64,000 nucleotides of DNA. Source: Kineosporia aurantiaca JCM 3230. Its GTDB lineage: Bacteria; Actinomycetota; Actinomycetes; Actinomycetales; Kineosporiaceae. The stretch is from assembly GCA_000719025.1 (NCBI GenBank), contig JODP01000006.1:992001-1056000 (forward strand). Direction: 5' to 3'. The translations under genes were made by a program, and so were the position numbers. This document shows positions 27,423-36,646 of the stretch, piece after piece (position 1 is the first letter of the stretch; each line of letters starts with the position of its first letter). The notes under the pieces are model-generated. The model was not told the DNA's origin. It ran no database searches and saw only the letters and a list, made by a program, of their open reading frames with translations.

Positions 27423-28787
27423 GTGAGCGTGAAGAGCAGGATTGTCATCGTCGGCGGCGGCCCCGGCGGCTACGAGGCGGCGCTGGTCGCCGCCCAGCTG
27501 GGGGCCGACGTCACGGTGGTGGACGAGCACAGTCTGGGCGGGGCCGCGGTGCTCACCGACGTGGTCCCGAGCAAGACCCTGATCGCCACCGCCGACGTGC
27601 TGGCCACGGTGGCCGGCGCCGGTCAGCTCGGCATCCGCGGTCTCGGCCAGGTGCGGGCCGACCTGGGCGCGGTCAACCAGCGGGTGAAGGGACTGGCCCA
27701 GGCCCAGTCGCTGGACATCACCCGGCGCCTGGAGGCCGAGGGGGTGCGCATCGTCGAGGGCCGGGGGGTGCTCGACGGGCCGTCCCGGGTGAAGGTCGGT
27801 TCGGGGACGATCGAGGCCGACACGCTGCTGATCTCGACCGGCGCCAGCCCGCGCGAGCTGCCGGACGCCCGGCCGGACGGCGAGCGGGTGCTGAACTGGA
27901 CCCAGCTCTACGACCTCGAGGAACTGCCGGAGAAACTGATCGTGGTGGGCTCCGGGGTCACCGGCGCCGAGTTCGCCAGCGCCTATCACGCCCTCGGCAG
28001 CCAGGTCGCGCTGGTCTCCAGCCGGGACCGGGTGCTGCCGGGAGAGGACGCGGACGCGGCCGAGGTGCTGGAGCATGTCTTCCGGCGCGGCGGCATGGAG
28101 GTTCTGTCCCGCTCCCGCGCGCAGAGCGTCAAACGTACGGACGCTGGTGTCGTGGTCACGCTGTCGGACGGCCGGACCGTCGAGGGCTCGCACTGTCTGA
28201 TGGCGGTCGGCGCGGTGCCCAACACCACCGGACTCGGGCTGGCGGAGGCCGGGGTGACGCTCACCGCGTCCGGGCACATCGAGGTCGACCGGGTGTCCCG
28301 GACCTCGGTGCGGGGGATCTACGCGGCCGGCGACTGCACCGGGGTCTTCCCGCTGGCCTCGGTGGCGGCGATGCAGGGCCGCAAGGCGATGTGGCACTCG
28401 CTCGGCGACGCGGTCTCCCCGCTGGAACTGCGCCTGGTCAGCTCGAACGTGTTCACCTCGCCCGAGATCGCCACCGTCGGGGTCACCCAGGCCCAGGTGG
28501 ACGCCGGACTCGAGGCCGTCGTCGTAAAGCTGCCGCTGGCCACCAACCCCCGGGCCAAGATGCAGGGCATCCACGACGGCTTCGTCAAGCTCTTCGCCTC
28601 GCCGTCCGGCCGGGTGCTGGGCGGGACCGTGGTCGCCCCGCGCGCCTCCGAGCTGATCCACCCGGTGACCCTGGCCGTCGCCACCCGCCTCACCGTGGAC
28701 GACGTGGCCTCGGCCTTCACCGTGTACCCGTCGATCTCCGGTTCCCTGGCCGAGGCCGCCCGTCAGCTGCACAACCGCAGCAGCTGA
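27423..28787 (+). CDS. lpdA: Flavoprotein NAD(P)H-quinone reductase LpdA (no redox disulfide)
   Basis: Class I flavoprotein disulfide-reductase fold, 454 residues, with FAD-binding VIVGGGPGGYEAAL at the N-terminus, NAD(P)-binding VVGSGVTGAEFAS near residue 180, YAAGDCTG near 300 and a C-terminal dimer domain. The usual Cys-x4-Cys redox pair is absent: the site reads GGAAVLTDVVPSK. This is the hallmark of mycobacterial LpdA, which reduces quinones rather than lipoamide. GTG 27423 has AGAGG just upstream; GTG 27381 is an alternative. It is convergent with the carboxylase gene, separated only by the palindromic repeat. Confidence 0.92.
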   Translation: MSVKSRIVIVGGGPGGYEAALVAAQLGADVTVVDEHSLGGAAVLTDVVPSKTLIATADVLATVAGAGQLGIRGLGQVRADLGAVNQRVKGLAQAQSLDITRRLEAEGVRIVEGRGVLDGPSRVKVGSGTIEADTLLISTGASPRELPDARPDGERVLNWTQLYDLEELPEKLIVVGSGVTGAEFASAYHALGSQVALVSSRDRVLPGEDADAAEVLEHVFRRGGMEVLSRSRAQSVKRTDAGVVVTLSDGRTVEGSHCLMAVGAVPNTTGLGLAEAGVTLTASGHIEVDRVSRTSVRGIYAAGDCTGVFPLASVAAMQGRKAMWHSLGDAVSPLELRLVSSNVFTSPEIATVGVTQAQVDAGLEAVVVKLPLATNPRAKMQGIHDGFVKLFASPSGRVLGGTVVAPRASELIHPVTLAVATRLTVDDVASAFTVYPSISGSLAEAARQLHNRSS

Positions 28788-28790
28788 TCC

Positions 28791-28840
28791 CCTGGTGATC
28801 ATGCAGTGCATGATCACCAGGGCGGAACTGCATGATCACG
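28791..28840. repeat. TGATCATG palindromic repeat cluster (three units)
   Basis: A perfect 15-bp inverted repeat (28791-28805 and 28807-28821, one-base loop) contains two units of the GTGATCATGCA type. A third inverted unit follows at 28826-28840. The second and third CATGATCAC cores (28809 and 28831) are 22 bases apart, the same period as at 13.8 kb. The cluster fills nearly the whole gap between convergent lpdA and accA and could act as a bidirectional terminator. Confidence 0.8.
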
Positions 28841-28847
28841 GAAGGTT

Positions 28848-30620
28848 TTAGTCCTTCAGCTCGCAGATCAGCGCACCCGAGGTCACGGTCTGGCCGATGG
28901 CCGCGGCCAGGGCCGTCACGGTGCCGGCCTTGTGCGCGGTCAGCGGCTGTTCCATCTTCATCGCCTCGAGCACGACGACCAGGTCGCCGGCCTCCAGCCG
29001 CTGGCCCTCCTCGACCGCGACCTTGACGATCGTGCCCTGCATCGGCGACGTCAGCGCGTCCCCACTGACCGCCGCCGCAGCCTTCTTGGCGCGCCGGGGA
29101 GCCTTCTTCGTTGCCGCCGGTTTCGCAACACCCGAAGAGCCCAGCCCGGCCGGGAGCACGACCTCGAGGCGCTTGCCGCCGACCTCGACGACGATCCGCT
29201 CGCGGGGCTCCTCCTGCGCGTCCTCGGCCGCCGGGCCGGTCCAGGGCTCGATGGTGTTCTCGAACTCGGTCTCGATCCACCGGGTGTGCACGCTGAACGG
29301 GTCGGAGGTGAAGGCTGGGTCGGACACCACGGCCCGGTGGAAGGGGAGCACGGTGGGCAGGCCCTCGACGACGAACTCGGCCAGCGCGCGACGCGACCGT
29401 TCCAGCGCCTGCTGCCGGGTGGCGCCGGTGACGATCAGCTTGGCCAGCATCGAGTCGAAGCCGCCGCCGATCACCGAGCCGCTGACCACACCGGAGTCCA
29501 GTCGCACGCCCGGGCCGGACGGCGCCTCGAACCTCGACACCGTGCCGGGCTGGGGCAGGAAGTTGCGGCCCGCGTCCTCGCCGTTGATCCGGAACTCGAT
29601 CGCGTGCCCGCGGATCTCCGGGTCGCCGTAGCCCAGCGGCTCGCCGGTGGCGATCCGCAGTTGCTCGCGAACCAGGTCCAGGCCGGTGACCTCCTCGCTG
29701 ACCGGGTGCTCGACCTGGAGCCGGGTGTTCACCTCGAGGAAGGAGATGGTGCCGTCCGGGCCGACCAGGAACTCGCAGGTGCCGGCGCCGACGTAGCCGG
29801 CCTCGGCGAGGATGGCCTTGGACGCCCGGTACAGCTCGGTGGTCTGGGCCTGGGTGAGGAACGGCGCCGGGGCCTCCTCGACCAGCTTCTGGTTGCGCCG
29901 CTGCAGCGAGCAGTCGCGGGTGGAGACGACGACCACGCTGCCGTGCTCGTCGGCCAGGCACTGGGTCTCGACGTGGCGGGGGTGGTCGAGGAACCGCTCG
30001 ACGAAGCACTCGCCCCGGCCGAACGCGGCGACCGCCTCACGGGTGGCCGACTCGAACAGCTCGGGGATCTCCTCCAGGGTGCGGGCCACCTTCAGGCCGC
30101 GACCCCCGCCGCCGAAGGCCGCCTTGATCGCCACCGGCAGACCGTGTTCCTGGGCGAAGGCGACGATCTCGTCCGCGCCGGACACCGGGTCCGAGGTACC
30201 GGGGACCAAGGGCGCACCGGCCCGCTGGGCGATGTGCCGGGCCTTGACCTTGTCGCCGAGCGCGTCGATCGCCGCGGGCGGCGGCCCGATCCAGGTGAGC
30301 CCGGCGGCCAGCACGGCGGTGGCGAAGTCGGCGTTCTCGGCCAGGAAGCCGTAGCCGGGGTGCACCGCGTCGGCGCCGGACCGCGCGGCCACGTCCAGGA
30401 GCTTGTCCACCACCAGGTACGACTCGGCGGCGGTGGTGCCCTCCAGCGAGTAGGCCTCGTCGGCGACGGTGACGTGCACGGCGTCCCGGTCGGGTTCGGC
30501 GTAGACGGCCACCGAGGCGATACCGGCGTCCCGGCAGGCCCGGGCGATACGCACGGCGATCTCACCCCGGTTGGCGATGAGGACCTTGCTGATGGACCGG
30601 GTCGATGCTGGCATCGTCAT
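28848..30620 (-). CDS. accA3: Acyl-CoA carboxylase alpha chain (biotin carboxylase + BCCP)
   Basis: A 590-residue biotin carboxylase/biotin carrier fusion that carboxylates its own biotin with ATP and bicarbonate for malonyl-CoA or methylmalonyl-CoA synthesis. The N-terminus [21 protein letters not shown]-grasp motifs ([26 protein letters not shown]) and the biotinylation motif EAMKMEQ (about residue 555) are clear. An Ala/Lys-rich linker precedes the BCCP. The ATG at 30620 has GAGGAGAGGAG upstream and is chosen over a longer frame to 30920. It partners with accD and accE at 36-38 kb. Confidence 0.95.
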   Translation of the reverse strand: MTMPASTRSISKVLIANRGEIAVRIARACRDAGIASVAVYAEPDRDAVHVTVADEAYSLEGTTAAESYLVVDKLLDVAARSGADAVHPGYGFLAENADFATAVLAAGLTWIGPPPAAIDALGDKVKARHIAQRAGAPLVPGTSDPVSGADEIVAFAQEHGLPVAIKAAFGGGGRGLKVARTLEEIPELFESATREAVAAFGRGECFVERFLDHPRHVETQCLADEHGSVVVVSTRDCSLQRRNQKLVEEAPAPFLTQAQTTELYRASKAILAEAGYVGAGTCEFLVGPDGTISFLEVNTRLQVEHPVSEEVTGLDLVREQLRIATGEPLGYGDPEIRGHAIEFRINGEDAGRNFLPQPGTVSRFEAPSGPGVRLDSGVVSGSVIGGGFDSMLAKLIVTGATRQQALERSRRALAEFVVEGLPTVLPFHRAVVSDPAFTSDPFSVHTRWIETEFENTIEPWTGPAAEDAQEEPRERIVVEVGGKRLEVVLPAGLGSSGVAKPAATKKAPRRAKKAAAAVSGDALTSPMQGTIVKVAVEEGQRLEAGDLVVVLEAMKMEQPLTAHKAGTVTALAAAIGQTVTSGALICELKD

Positions 30621-30753
30621 GTCGCTCCTCTCCTCTGCGGTGGAGCGTATCCCCGGCACCTTCGTCCCGGACCCCCTGCGGAGTGACCCGGGCCACTGAG
30701 CCCGGCGTCCCGGTCCCCGGGAATCGTGCCGCGGGAAACTCGGTTGACCAACC

Positions 30754-31128
30754 GTGGCTACTTTGACGATGACTACGCAGAACCACGACGAAACGGTCCA
30801 GGACGGGATCGTCCTGATCGACTTCTGGGCGGAGTGGTGCGGTCCGTGCAAGCGGTTCGGCCCGATCTTCGAGAAGGTGTCGGAGTCCAACGACGACGCC
30901 GTCTTCGCCAAGGTCGACACCGAGGACCAGCAGGAACTCGCTGCTCAGTACGGCGTGACCTCGATCCCGACGCTGGTCGTGTACCGCGACGGGATCCCGG
31001 TCTTCGGCCAGCCGGGCGCCCTGCCGGAGGAAGCCCTCAAGAGCATCCTCAGCCAGGTCCGCGAGCTCGACATGGACGAGGTCCGCAGCCAGTACGAGGC
31101 GCAGCTGAAGGAGGCCGGCCGGTCCTGA
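30754..31128 (+). CDS. trxA: Thioredoxin
   Basis: A 124-residue thioredoxin with the active site WCGPC (C29, C32), the cis-Pro segment TSIPTLVV and a C-terminal charged helix longer than usual. It reduces protein disulfides in the cytoplasm. Start GTG 30754 lacks a strong Shine-Dalgarno; ATG codons at codons 6 (30769) are possible alternatives. It is divergent from the carboxylase gene and ends at a shared terminator. Confidence 0.92.
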   Translation: MATLTMTTQNHDETVQDGIVLIDFWAEWCGPCKRFGPIFEKVSESNDDAVFAKVDTEDQQELAAQYGVTSIPTLVVYRDGIPVFGQPGALPEEALKSILSQVRELDMDEVRSQYEAQLKEAGRS

Positions 31129-31192
31129 CCGGTCGCTCCGCGGGCGCCGGAATTTCCGGTTGAACGAGGTCGCCGCAGTTGATCGTCGGTGC

Positions 31193-31223
31193 GTGCCGAC
31201 GGGCTGAGTCAGCCCGTCGGCAC
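31193..31223. terminator. Bidirectional terminator overlapping a stop codon
   Basis: A perfect 13-bp stem (31193-31205 and 31211-31223, loop GAGTC) lies between convergent trxA and the EEP-like gene. Its right arm includes the last codons and stop (31209-31211) of the minus-strand gene. There is no T-run, as is common in high-GC actinomycetes. Confidence 0.65.
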
Positions 31224-32936
31224 CTCCAGCGACACCACCAGGGCGCGGTGCGAGCTGCCGCCGATGTTCACCGTGGCGGTCGAGGCCACCCCGATCTTCT
31301 GATCGACCAGCAGGTGGTCGGCCGGGGTGATCGGGAGCGGGGACCAGGACGGCCAGGTCGGGCGCAGGCCCTTCCCGGTCACGTCGGCCGCGTCCTCCCA
31401 GCCGGCCTTCTCGAGTGAGTGGAACCCGGGCTGCCAGGGCGTCGTGTTCAGGGACCCGACCAGGAACGAGCCGGTGCTCGCGCCGGCCACCTTCTGCGCG
31501 GCCAGCTTCTTCAGGTCTGCCGACCGGCTCGCGGCCGGGAACAGCGTGCCGCCGCCGATCTGCGCGACGGTCAGGCCGACCCGGGCCCCGTCGGCCTGCA
31601 GCACGCCCGAGGCAGCCGGTCTGCTGAGTCCATCGACGCTGGTCAGGTCCGAGATCGCGAGCCGGCTGTAGATCCCGATGCCGGTGTTCTGATTGCTCGG
31701 GACCTGCACCCACAGCGGGGGCAGCTGCCGGTCCAGCCCGGCCACGGTGAGCCCGTGCGCAAGCGTCGAGCTCAGCCCGGTGATGACCACGACGTCGGCT
31801 GCGTAGGTCTTCGCCGCCGCTGCTACGGCGTTGGCGTTTGCCCGCCCCAGCGAGCCGTCGACCGACATAACGCGCACCGTGACGGTCTTACCCACGGGCG
31901 CTTCTCGAGACGAGGCATACCCCGCGACCATTGCCCACGGCAGCAACGCGGCAATCGCTGCGATGCCGGTGGAGACGAAGTGCTTACCCCCGACGCCGAT
32001 CGCGATCACGGGTAGGGCGCAGATCGTGACCAGGGGCATGACCGCCGAGGGAGCGGTGACCAGGGGCGACGTCGAATTGATGAACATCGTCGCCGTCCAG
32101 GCCGCGAGCAGGAGTGCGACGAAGGTCAGCCAGATCCCGTTGCGACGGCGTTTGCGCTTGTCGACCGGCTTGTGAGGCTCGTGCTCCTCTTCGTCTTCGT
32201 GCCGGTCTTCTTCTTCGGCAGACGCGGGTAGGCGCTGGGACCGGTCGCGGCGGGACTGCGTCTTGGGGGGCGGCATGCCGGTGGAGCGCATGGCCGCCTC
32301 GTGGATCGTTTCGGGGGACTCGTGACTTACGGGGAAGCCGTTGAAGGGCGTGTTCCGAACAGGAATGCGCTCTTCCAAAGGGCCAGTTTGAGGACGCTGG
32401 TTGCGAGCGACGGGGCCAGTTGCGTGACGCTCGGGCTGGCGTGCGGGATCGACCAGTGGACGCTGGTCTTGGGTGGTCGGGGTATCCCACGGACGCGGGG
32501 GTTGGCTTCCGAAGTCGGTTCCTGGGTGCGCGGGGTTTGGTGACTGCCGGGCGGGGTCGTCCCAGGGCCGCGGGCCCTGCGGCGCCGGGTTGTCCCACGG
32601 GCGTGGGGTCGGCGGGGGACTCCGGCGCGCAACGGGCCCCGACCAGTCGGCCGGAGGCTGGGAGACCGGCCGGCTGGGGGAGCCGGACTGCCGGTCGACG
32701 GGCTGACTGGGTGGGCCGCTGCGGTGCGGTGAAGGCTGGTCGAAGAACGAACCCTCGGGCGGGGCCTGACCGGGCGCGAGCGGGGTCTGGCCGGGGCGGG
32801 TGAGCTGCTCGCCGGTCCGCGCCCGCTCGGCCGCCTCCCGCTCGGCGCGGAGTTCGCGGCGTGTCTTCGGCGCCTGCGGTGCGGAGCCACTCTCCGGGCC
32901 GCGGCGTGATCCGCGATCTGGGGAGCGGCCGTCCAT
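31209..32936 (-). CDS. Membrane-anchored EEP-fold protein, probably non-catalytic
   Basis: A 575-residue protein. Residues 1-250 are Pro/Arg/Ser-rich and disordered. Three membrane helices follow (about 258-345). Residues about 355-573 form an endonuclease/exonuclease/phosphatase domain of the YafD type. Key positions are changed: the usual Asn in the first strand is Asp (VMSVDGSLGRA), the metal-binding Glu is Gly (VVITGLSS), and Asp of GDxN is lost (GSLNTTPW). The DH near the end (PADHLLV) and the final His (SSHRAL) remain. It is therefore likely a pseudoenzyme facing outward. The start is ATG 32936 with weak GAG spacing. Confidence 0.75.
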   Translation of the reverse strand: MDGRSPDRGSRRGPESGSAPQAPKTRRELRAEREAAERARTGEQLTRPGQTPLAPGQAPPEGSFFDQPSPHRSGPPSQPVDRQSGSPSRPVSQPPADWSGPVARRSPPPTPRPWDNPAPQGPRPWDDPARQSPNPAHPGTDFGSQPPRPWDTPTTQDQRPLVDPARQPERHATGPVARNQRPQTGPLEERIPVRNTPFNGFPVSHESPETIHEAAMRSTGMPPPKTQSRRDRSQRLPASAEEEDRHEDEEEHEPHKPVDKRKRRRNGIWLTFVALLLAAWTATMFINSTSPLVTAPSAVMPLVTICALPVIAIGVGGKHFVSTGIAAIAALLPWAMVAGYASSREAPVGKTVTVRVMSVDGSLGRANANAVAAAAKTYAADVVVITGLSSTLAHGLTVAGLDRQLPPLWVQVPSNQNTGIGIYSRLAISDLTSVDGLSRPAASGVLQADGARVGLTVAQIGGGTLFPAASRSADLKKLAAQKVAGASTGSFLVGSLNTTPWQPGFHSLEKAGWEDAADVTGKGLRPTWPSWSPLPITPADHLLVDQKIGVASTATVNIGGSSHRALVVSLEVPTG

Positions 32937-32976
32937 GGCAGCTCAAGTTATCTCAGTCTCCTGGGAAACCGGGCCT

Positions 32977-35601
32977 TCAGATCGGACCCCGACGATCGGC
33001 GGGCCGGTCGGCGGGGACCGCGCGGAGCCGCTCGAGGAACTCCGGCGCGGTCATCGCGGCCCCGTAGACCAGCCCCTGCCCGACGTCGCACCCCATCGCC
33101 GCGAGCTGGTGGGCGGTGTCCACGTCCTCAATCCCCTCGGCGACCACCCGGGCGTCCAGCCCGTGGGCCATCGCAATGGTGTGCCGCACGATCGTCAGGG
33201 TGTTCTTGCGGGCCAGGTCGGCGATGAACGCGCGGTCCAGCTTCACCTCGTCGACCGGGAGCTCCCGCAGGTAGGAGAGCGAGGAGTAGCCGGTGCCGAA
33301 GTCGTCGATGGAGACTGTGACGCCGTCGGCCCGCCAGCGCCCGAGCAGCCCGGCGGCCGCCTCCGGATCGACCAGCAGCGACTGCTCGGTGATCTCCACC
33401 CGCAGCGCCGTGGGCGGCAGCGACTGCCGCTCCAGCGCTGCCCGGACCCGTCCGGGCAACTCCTCGTCGCGCAGGTCGTCGGCGCCCAGATTGACGCTGA
33501 CCGGTACCCGGTACCCCTCCCGCCACCAGGACGCACAGGCCGCCAGGGCCCGGTCGAGCACCAGCGCGGCCATCGGCCGGGCCAGCCCGGTGTGCTCGGC
33601 CAACGGCAGGAACGCGGCCGGCAGCAGAACCCCGTCGTGCGGGTGCCGCCAGCGGGCCAGTGCCTCCCCGCCGACGATCCGGCCGGTACCCAGGTCGACC
33701 TGCGGTTGTACGTGAACCTCGATGTCACCGCGGGCCAACGCCTGGCGCAGTTCACCCGTGCGCCGCAAACGCTCGCTGCCGTCGTCCTCAAGCGGGTCGT
33801 ACAAAGCCTGTCCGGAACGCATGCGCTGGGCGCAGTGCAGCGCAACGTCGGCCCGGCGCAGCAGGTCGGCCGCCACGCTGGGATCCTCTCCGCCGGGTGC
33901 AGTGGCGATGCCGATGCTGGCGGCGACGTGCAGCCGCGAACCGCCGACCTCGAACGGCTCCCGAAGCGCCTGCTGTAGGCCACAGGCGGTCTTTTGCGCC
34001 TCGATTTCGCCTACGCCGGGTAGCAGCACGGCGAACTCGTCGCTGCCCAGCCGGGCGAGCATCTGGTCCGGCCGAAGGGCGGAACGCAGCCGCGCGCCGA
34101 CTCCGGTGAGCAGCCGATCGCCGGTCTCGTACCCCAGCGCCTCGTTCACGTCCTTGAAGTTGTCCAGATCGACCAGCAGCAAGCCGGTGCCCCGCCGGTG
34201 GGAGCGAGCATGCTCTGCCCCCGGATCGGCCAGGGCCTCGGAAAGCGCCCGACGGTTGGCCAGACCGGTCAACGCATCGGTGTGCGGACGCAACGGGGTA
34301 GCGAGATTGCGTTCCCGGTCGGCCCGCAGCACCTCACGGGTGCGGAAGACCGCTCCGACCAGGCAAGCGAGAGCGATCACGGCGCCGATCCGGGGCGCCC
34401 CGGGCCGCAGCAGGGATACGGCGACGACCACCGCGCAGGTGGCGACCACCAACGCTGCCGGGCCGTCGCCCCGCGGGCCGGGCAACCGCCGGGTCAGGCC
34501 GGAGACCCGCAGCAGCCAGGTCGAGCGGGCCCCGCCCGGTCCGGCCGCCGTCCCCCAGCCGACCGTGGCGTGCCCGATCAGCGCCAGCAGGCCGGTCCAG
34601 GCCGGGGCGCTGGCATCCAGCGCGGTGGCCAGCGCCGGGCCGCCGCTGACCCGGAAACTCAGCAGGTCGGCGACGGTCACCAGGATCAGCCCGACCGCCA
34701 GCCAGTGCAGCTGGGAGCGCAGCGGACGGCTGGTCGCGGCCACCGTGGTGACTGCGAGCACGAACACCAGCACATCGACGATCAGCGGGAACCAGGCGAT
34801 CGGGGGCTGCGGGTCGTTGATCGCCGCATGCGTGCGCGAGGCGGTGACCACCTCCAGGGCGGCCACCCCGATCGCGGTGGCGCCGGTGACCACCACGGTG
34901 ATGTCCAGGCCGTCGCTGCGGGCCCAGCGCGGTGAGCGACCGCGCAGCAGCATCACCACGGCGGTGACCTGGCCGATCCGGCCCAGGGTGACCGCGGCGA
35001 TGATCGGCGAGGCCGGCGAGTGGTCGGTGGCCACCCAGCAGACCACGGCCACGGCCATCATCGCGTAGCTGAGACCCAGCACCCACCAGGCCCGGGAGAC
35101 GATCGGCGAGATCCGCTCCCGGCGGGCGGAGCGCAACAGACAGAGCGCGGTGAGCATGAGGACGAGCGGCGCGGCGACGGCGAGGGCGGTGCGGGGATCG
35201 GCGGGGCTCGCCGGGACGACCGCGACGGCGACGACCAGGATCACCGCGAGCTGGATCAGCGAGAGCGGGACCGCGGGCGTTCCGGGCTTTCCGGAAGAGG
35301 GGGAAAGCGACGGGTTCGTCACTGTACCGGCCGGAAACCTCGCCTCTTTGGGCATCCGGTCGCGCTCGGTGACATCGGTGTCAGGGCGATTCGCGGCGAG
35401 AAGGGGTGGTTCGGCCGGGCGCGGGACAGGTGAGACGGCGGGCCGGGGCGCCGTCCCGTCACTCTCCGGACCGACCTGCGGCCCCGGGCCCTGAGCTGCG
35501 GCTTTTTCGACGCCGAGGGACGGATCGGGGATTTCGGGCACGATGACCGCCCGTCCGTGGCCCGGCTCGGTGGTCCCCATGCGTCCAGTGTTGGGCGTCA
35601 C
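32977..35601 (-). CDS. GGDEF-EAL cyclic-di-GMP enzyme with membrane sensor
   Basis: An 874-residue protein. A disordered N-terminus (1-115) precedes about eight or more membrane helices (115-430), then a GGDEF domain (about 440-600) and EAL domain (about 610-865). The cyclase signature is RLGSDEFAVLL, i.e. GSDEF rather than GGDEF. The phosphodiesterase motifs are intact: EALARWRHP, EITEQS, DDFGTGYSSLSYL, KLDRAFI and VVAEGIED. It may thus hydrolyse c-di-GMP, with synthesis doubtful. It is transcribed alone. The start ATG 35601 is the first in the frame. Confidence 0.92.
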   Translation of the reverse strand: MTPNTGRMGTTEPGHGRAVIVPEIPDPSLGVEKAAAQGPGPQVGPESDGTAPRPAVSPVPRPAEPPLLAANRPDTDVTERDRMPKEARFPAGTVTNPSLSPSSGKPGTPAVPLSLIQLAVILVVAVAVVPASPADPRTALAVAAPLVLMLTALCLLRSARRERISPIVSRAWWVLGLSYAMMAVAVVCWVATDHSPASPIIAAVTLGRIGQVTAVVMLLRGRSPRWARSDGLDITVVVTGATAIGVAALEVVTASRTHAAINDPQPPIAWFPLIVDVLVFVLAVTTVAATSRPLRSQLHWLAVGLILVTVADLLSFRVSGGPALATALDASAPAWTGLLALIGHATVGWGTAAGPGGARSTWLLRVSGLTRRLPGPRGDGPAALVVATCAVVVAVSLLRPGAPRIGAVIALACLVGAVFRTREVLRADRERNLATPLRPHTDALTGLANRRALSEALADPGAEHARSHRRGTGLLLVDLDNFKDVNEALGYETGDRLLTGVGARLRSALRPDQMLARLGSDEFAVLLPGVGEIEAQKTACGLQQALREPFEVGGSRLHVAASIGIATAPGGEDPSVAADLLRRADVALHCAQRMRSGQALYDPLEDDGSERLRRTGELRQALARGDIEVHVQPQVDLGTGRIVGGEALARWRHPHDGVLLPAAFLPLAEHTGLARPMAALVLDRALAACASWWREGYRVPVSVNLGADDLRDEELPGRVRAALERQSLPPTALRVEITEQSLLVDPEAAAGLLGRWRADGVTVSIDDFGTGYSSLSYLRELPVDEVKLDRAFIADLARKNTLTIVRHTIAMAHGLDARVVAEGIEDVDTAHQLAAMGCDVGQGLVYGAAMTAPEFLERLRAVPADRPADRRGPI

Positions 35602-35690
35602 AGCGAGCCCGGCAACCGAAACGTACCGATGCCACCATCTGGTGTCAGTACAAACTTTTAATCACGCTGTGTAGCAAATCAACCGTAGGC

Positions 35691-36356
35691 TCACTCCCGG
35701 GGTGCCCACAGCGAGGGCCAGTCCACGCCGAGTTCCTTCACCAGCTCCCGCAGCACCGGCAGGGAGACCCCGACCACTCCGTGGAAGTCGCCCTCGATCC
35801 CGGTGACGAACGCCCCGCCGAGCCCGTCCACGGTGAACGCCCCGGCCACCGCCAGCGGCTCCCCGCTCGCCACGTAGGCCTCGATCTCCGCGTCCGTGAT
35901 CTTCGCGAAGTGCACCGTCGTGACCGACACCGCCCCGAGCGTCCCTCCGGTGCCCCCTTCCTCCGGATCGCGCAGATCGACCAGCCAGTGCCCGGTGCAC
36001 AGCCGCCCGCTGCGCCCGCGCATGTCCTTCCAGCGCTGCACCGCGTCCGCGGCATCGGCCGGCTTGCCCAGGGCCACCCCGTCCAGGTCCAGCACCGAGT
36101 CGCAGCCCAGCACCAGGCCGAGCTCGAGCTCACTGTCCTCGGACGCGAAGTACTCCCGCTCGACCACGCTCGCCACGTCCTCGGCCTTCGCCTTGGCCAG
36201 CAGCAGGGCCACGTCCTCGGGATCGGTGACGCCGGTGCGCTCGAGCACGGCCGGCTCGTCCACCGAGGAGACCCGGACGGTCGGCTCGATCCCGGCGGCC
36301 CGCAGGGTGGCCAGGCGGGCGGGGGAGGCGGAGGCCAGGGTCAGATGAGTGCTCAC
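35691..36356 (-). CDS. maf: Maf-family nucleotide pyrophosphatase
   Basis: House-cleaning NTP pyrophosphatase, 221 residues. The N-terminal LTLASASPARLATLRAAG matches the Maf P-loop-like SxSPRR region, and LVLGCDSVLDLDG and LGKPADAADA follow. The frame runs upstream to 36494, but I chose GTG 36356 because it places STHLTLAS at the N-terminus as in the family. It lies downstream of accE on the same strand with a 56-bp gap containing a TGATCATG-like hairpin. The order accD-accE-maf is conserved in mycobacteria. Confidence 0.88.
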   Translation of the reverse strand: MSTHLTLASASPARLATLRAAGIEPTVRVSSVDEPAVLERTGVTDPEDVALLLAKAKAEDVASVVEREYFASEDSELELGLVLGCDSVLDLDGVALGKPADAADAVQRWKDMRGRSGRLCTGHWLVDLRDPEEGGTGGTLGAVSVTTVHFAKITDAEIEAYVASGEPLAVAGAFTVDGLGGAFVTGIEGDFHGVVGVSLPVLRELVKELGVDWPSLWAPRE

Positions 36357-36390
36357 GCCCAAGTGAAGCACCCCCAACCCGCGCCCAAAA

Positions 36391-36414
36391 AACCCTGCCA
36401 TGATCACGAGGGTT
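36391..36414. repeat. Single TGATCATG-type unit in a small hairpin between accE and maf
   Basis: AACCCT (36391-36396) pairs with AGGGTT (36409-36414) around CATGATCAC (36399-36407). The right arm includes the accE stop. It is a one-unit relative of the arrays at 13.8 and 28.8 kb. Confidence 0.5.
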
Positions 36415-36634
36415 AGTGCGCCCAGCCCGAAGCTCGCCAGGCACCTGGCCCCGGAGCAAGCGGCCGACGCGTCAGCGCAGCCCGATCGGTCCACGCCGAA
36501 CCGGCCTCAACGTCCGAATCGCTTTCCGGGGTAGCAGCACTCACCGCCCCGATCACCGCCAACAGTGCAGCCACCTCTTCCGGCGTCGCGTCACCCCGAA
36601 CGAGTTGCAACGCCGGCCGCGGGTTCTCACTCAC
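36413..36634 (-). CDS. accE: Acyl-CoA carboxylase epsilon subunit
   Basis: A 73-residue protein typical of actinobacterial AccE: an N-terminal LQLVRGDATPEEVAALLAVI helix segment, a variable Ser/Asp-rich middle and the C-terminal signature WTDRAALTRRPLAPGPGAWRAS (shown here only in part: GPGAWRASG). It bridges alpha and beta chains and raises carboxylase activity. It lies 12 bp downstream of accD, so co-translation is expected. Confidence 0.9.
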   Translation of the reverse strand: MSENPRPALQLVRGDATPEEVAALLAVIGAVSAATPESDSDVEAGSAWTDRAALTRRPLAPGPGAWRASGWAH

Positions 36635-36646
36635 CTGAAGCTCCCA

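Noticed and set aside
28848..30920. Longer form of the acyl-CoA carboxylase alpha chain
   Set aside because: The additional 100 codons cover the divergent trxA promoter and start. The ATG at 30620 has a strong ribosome site and family-like N-terminus.
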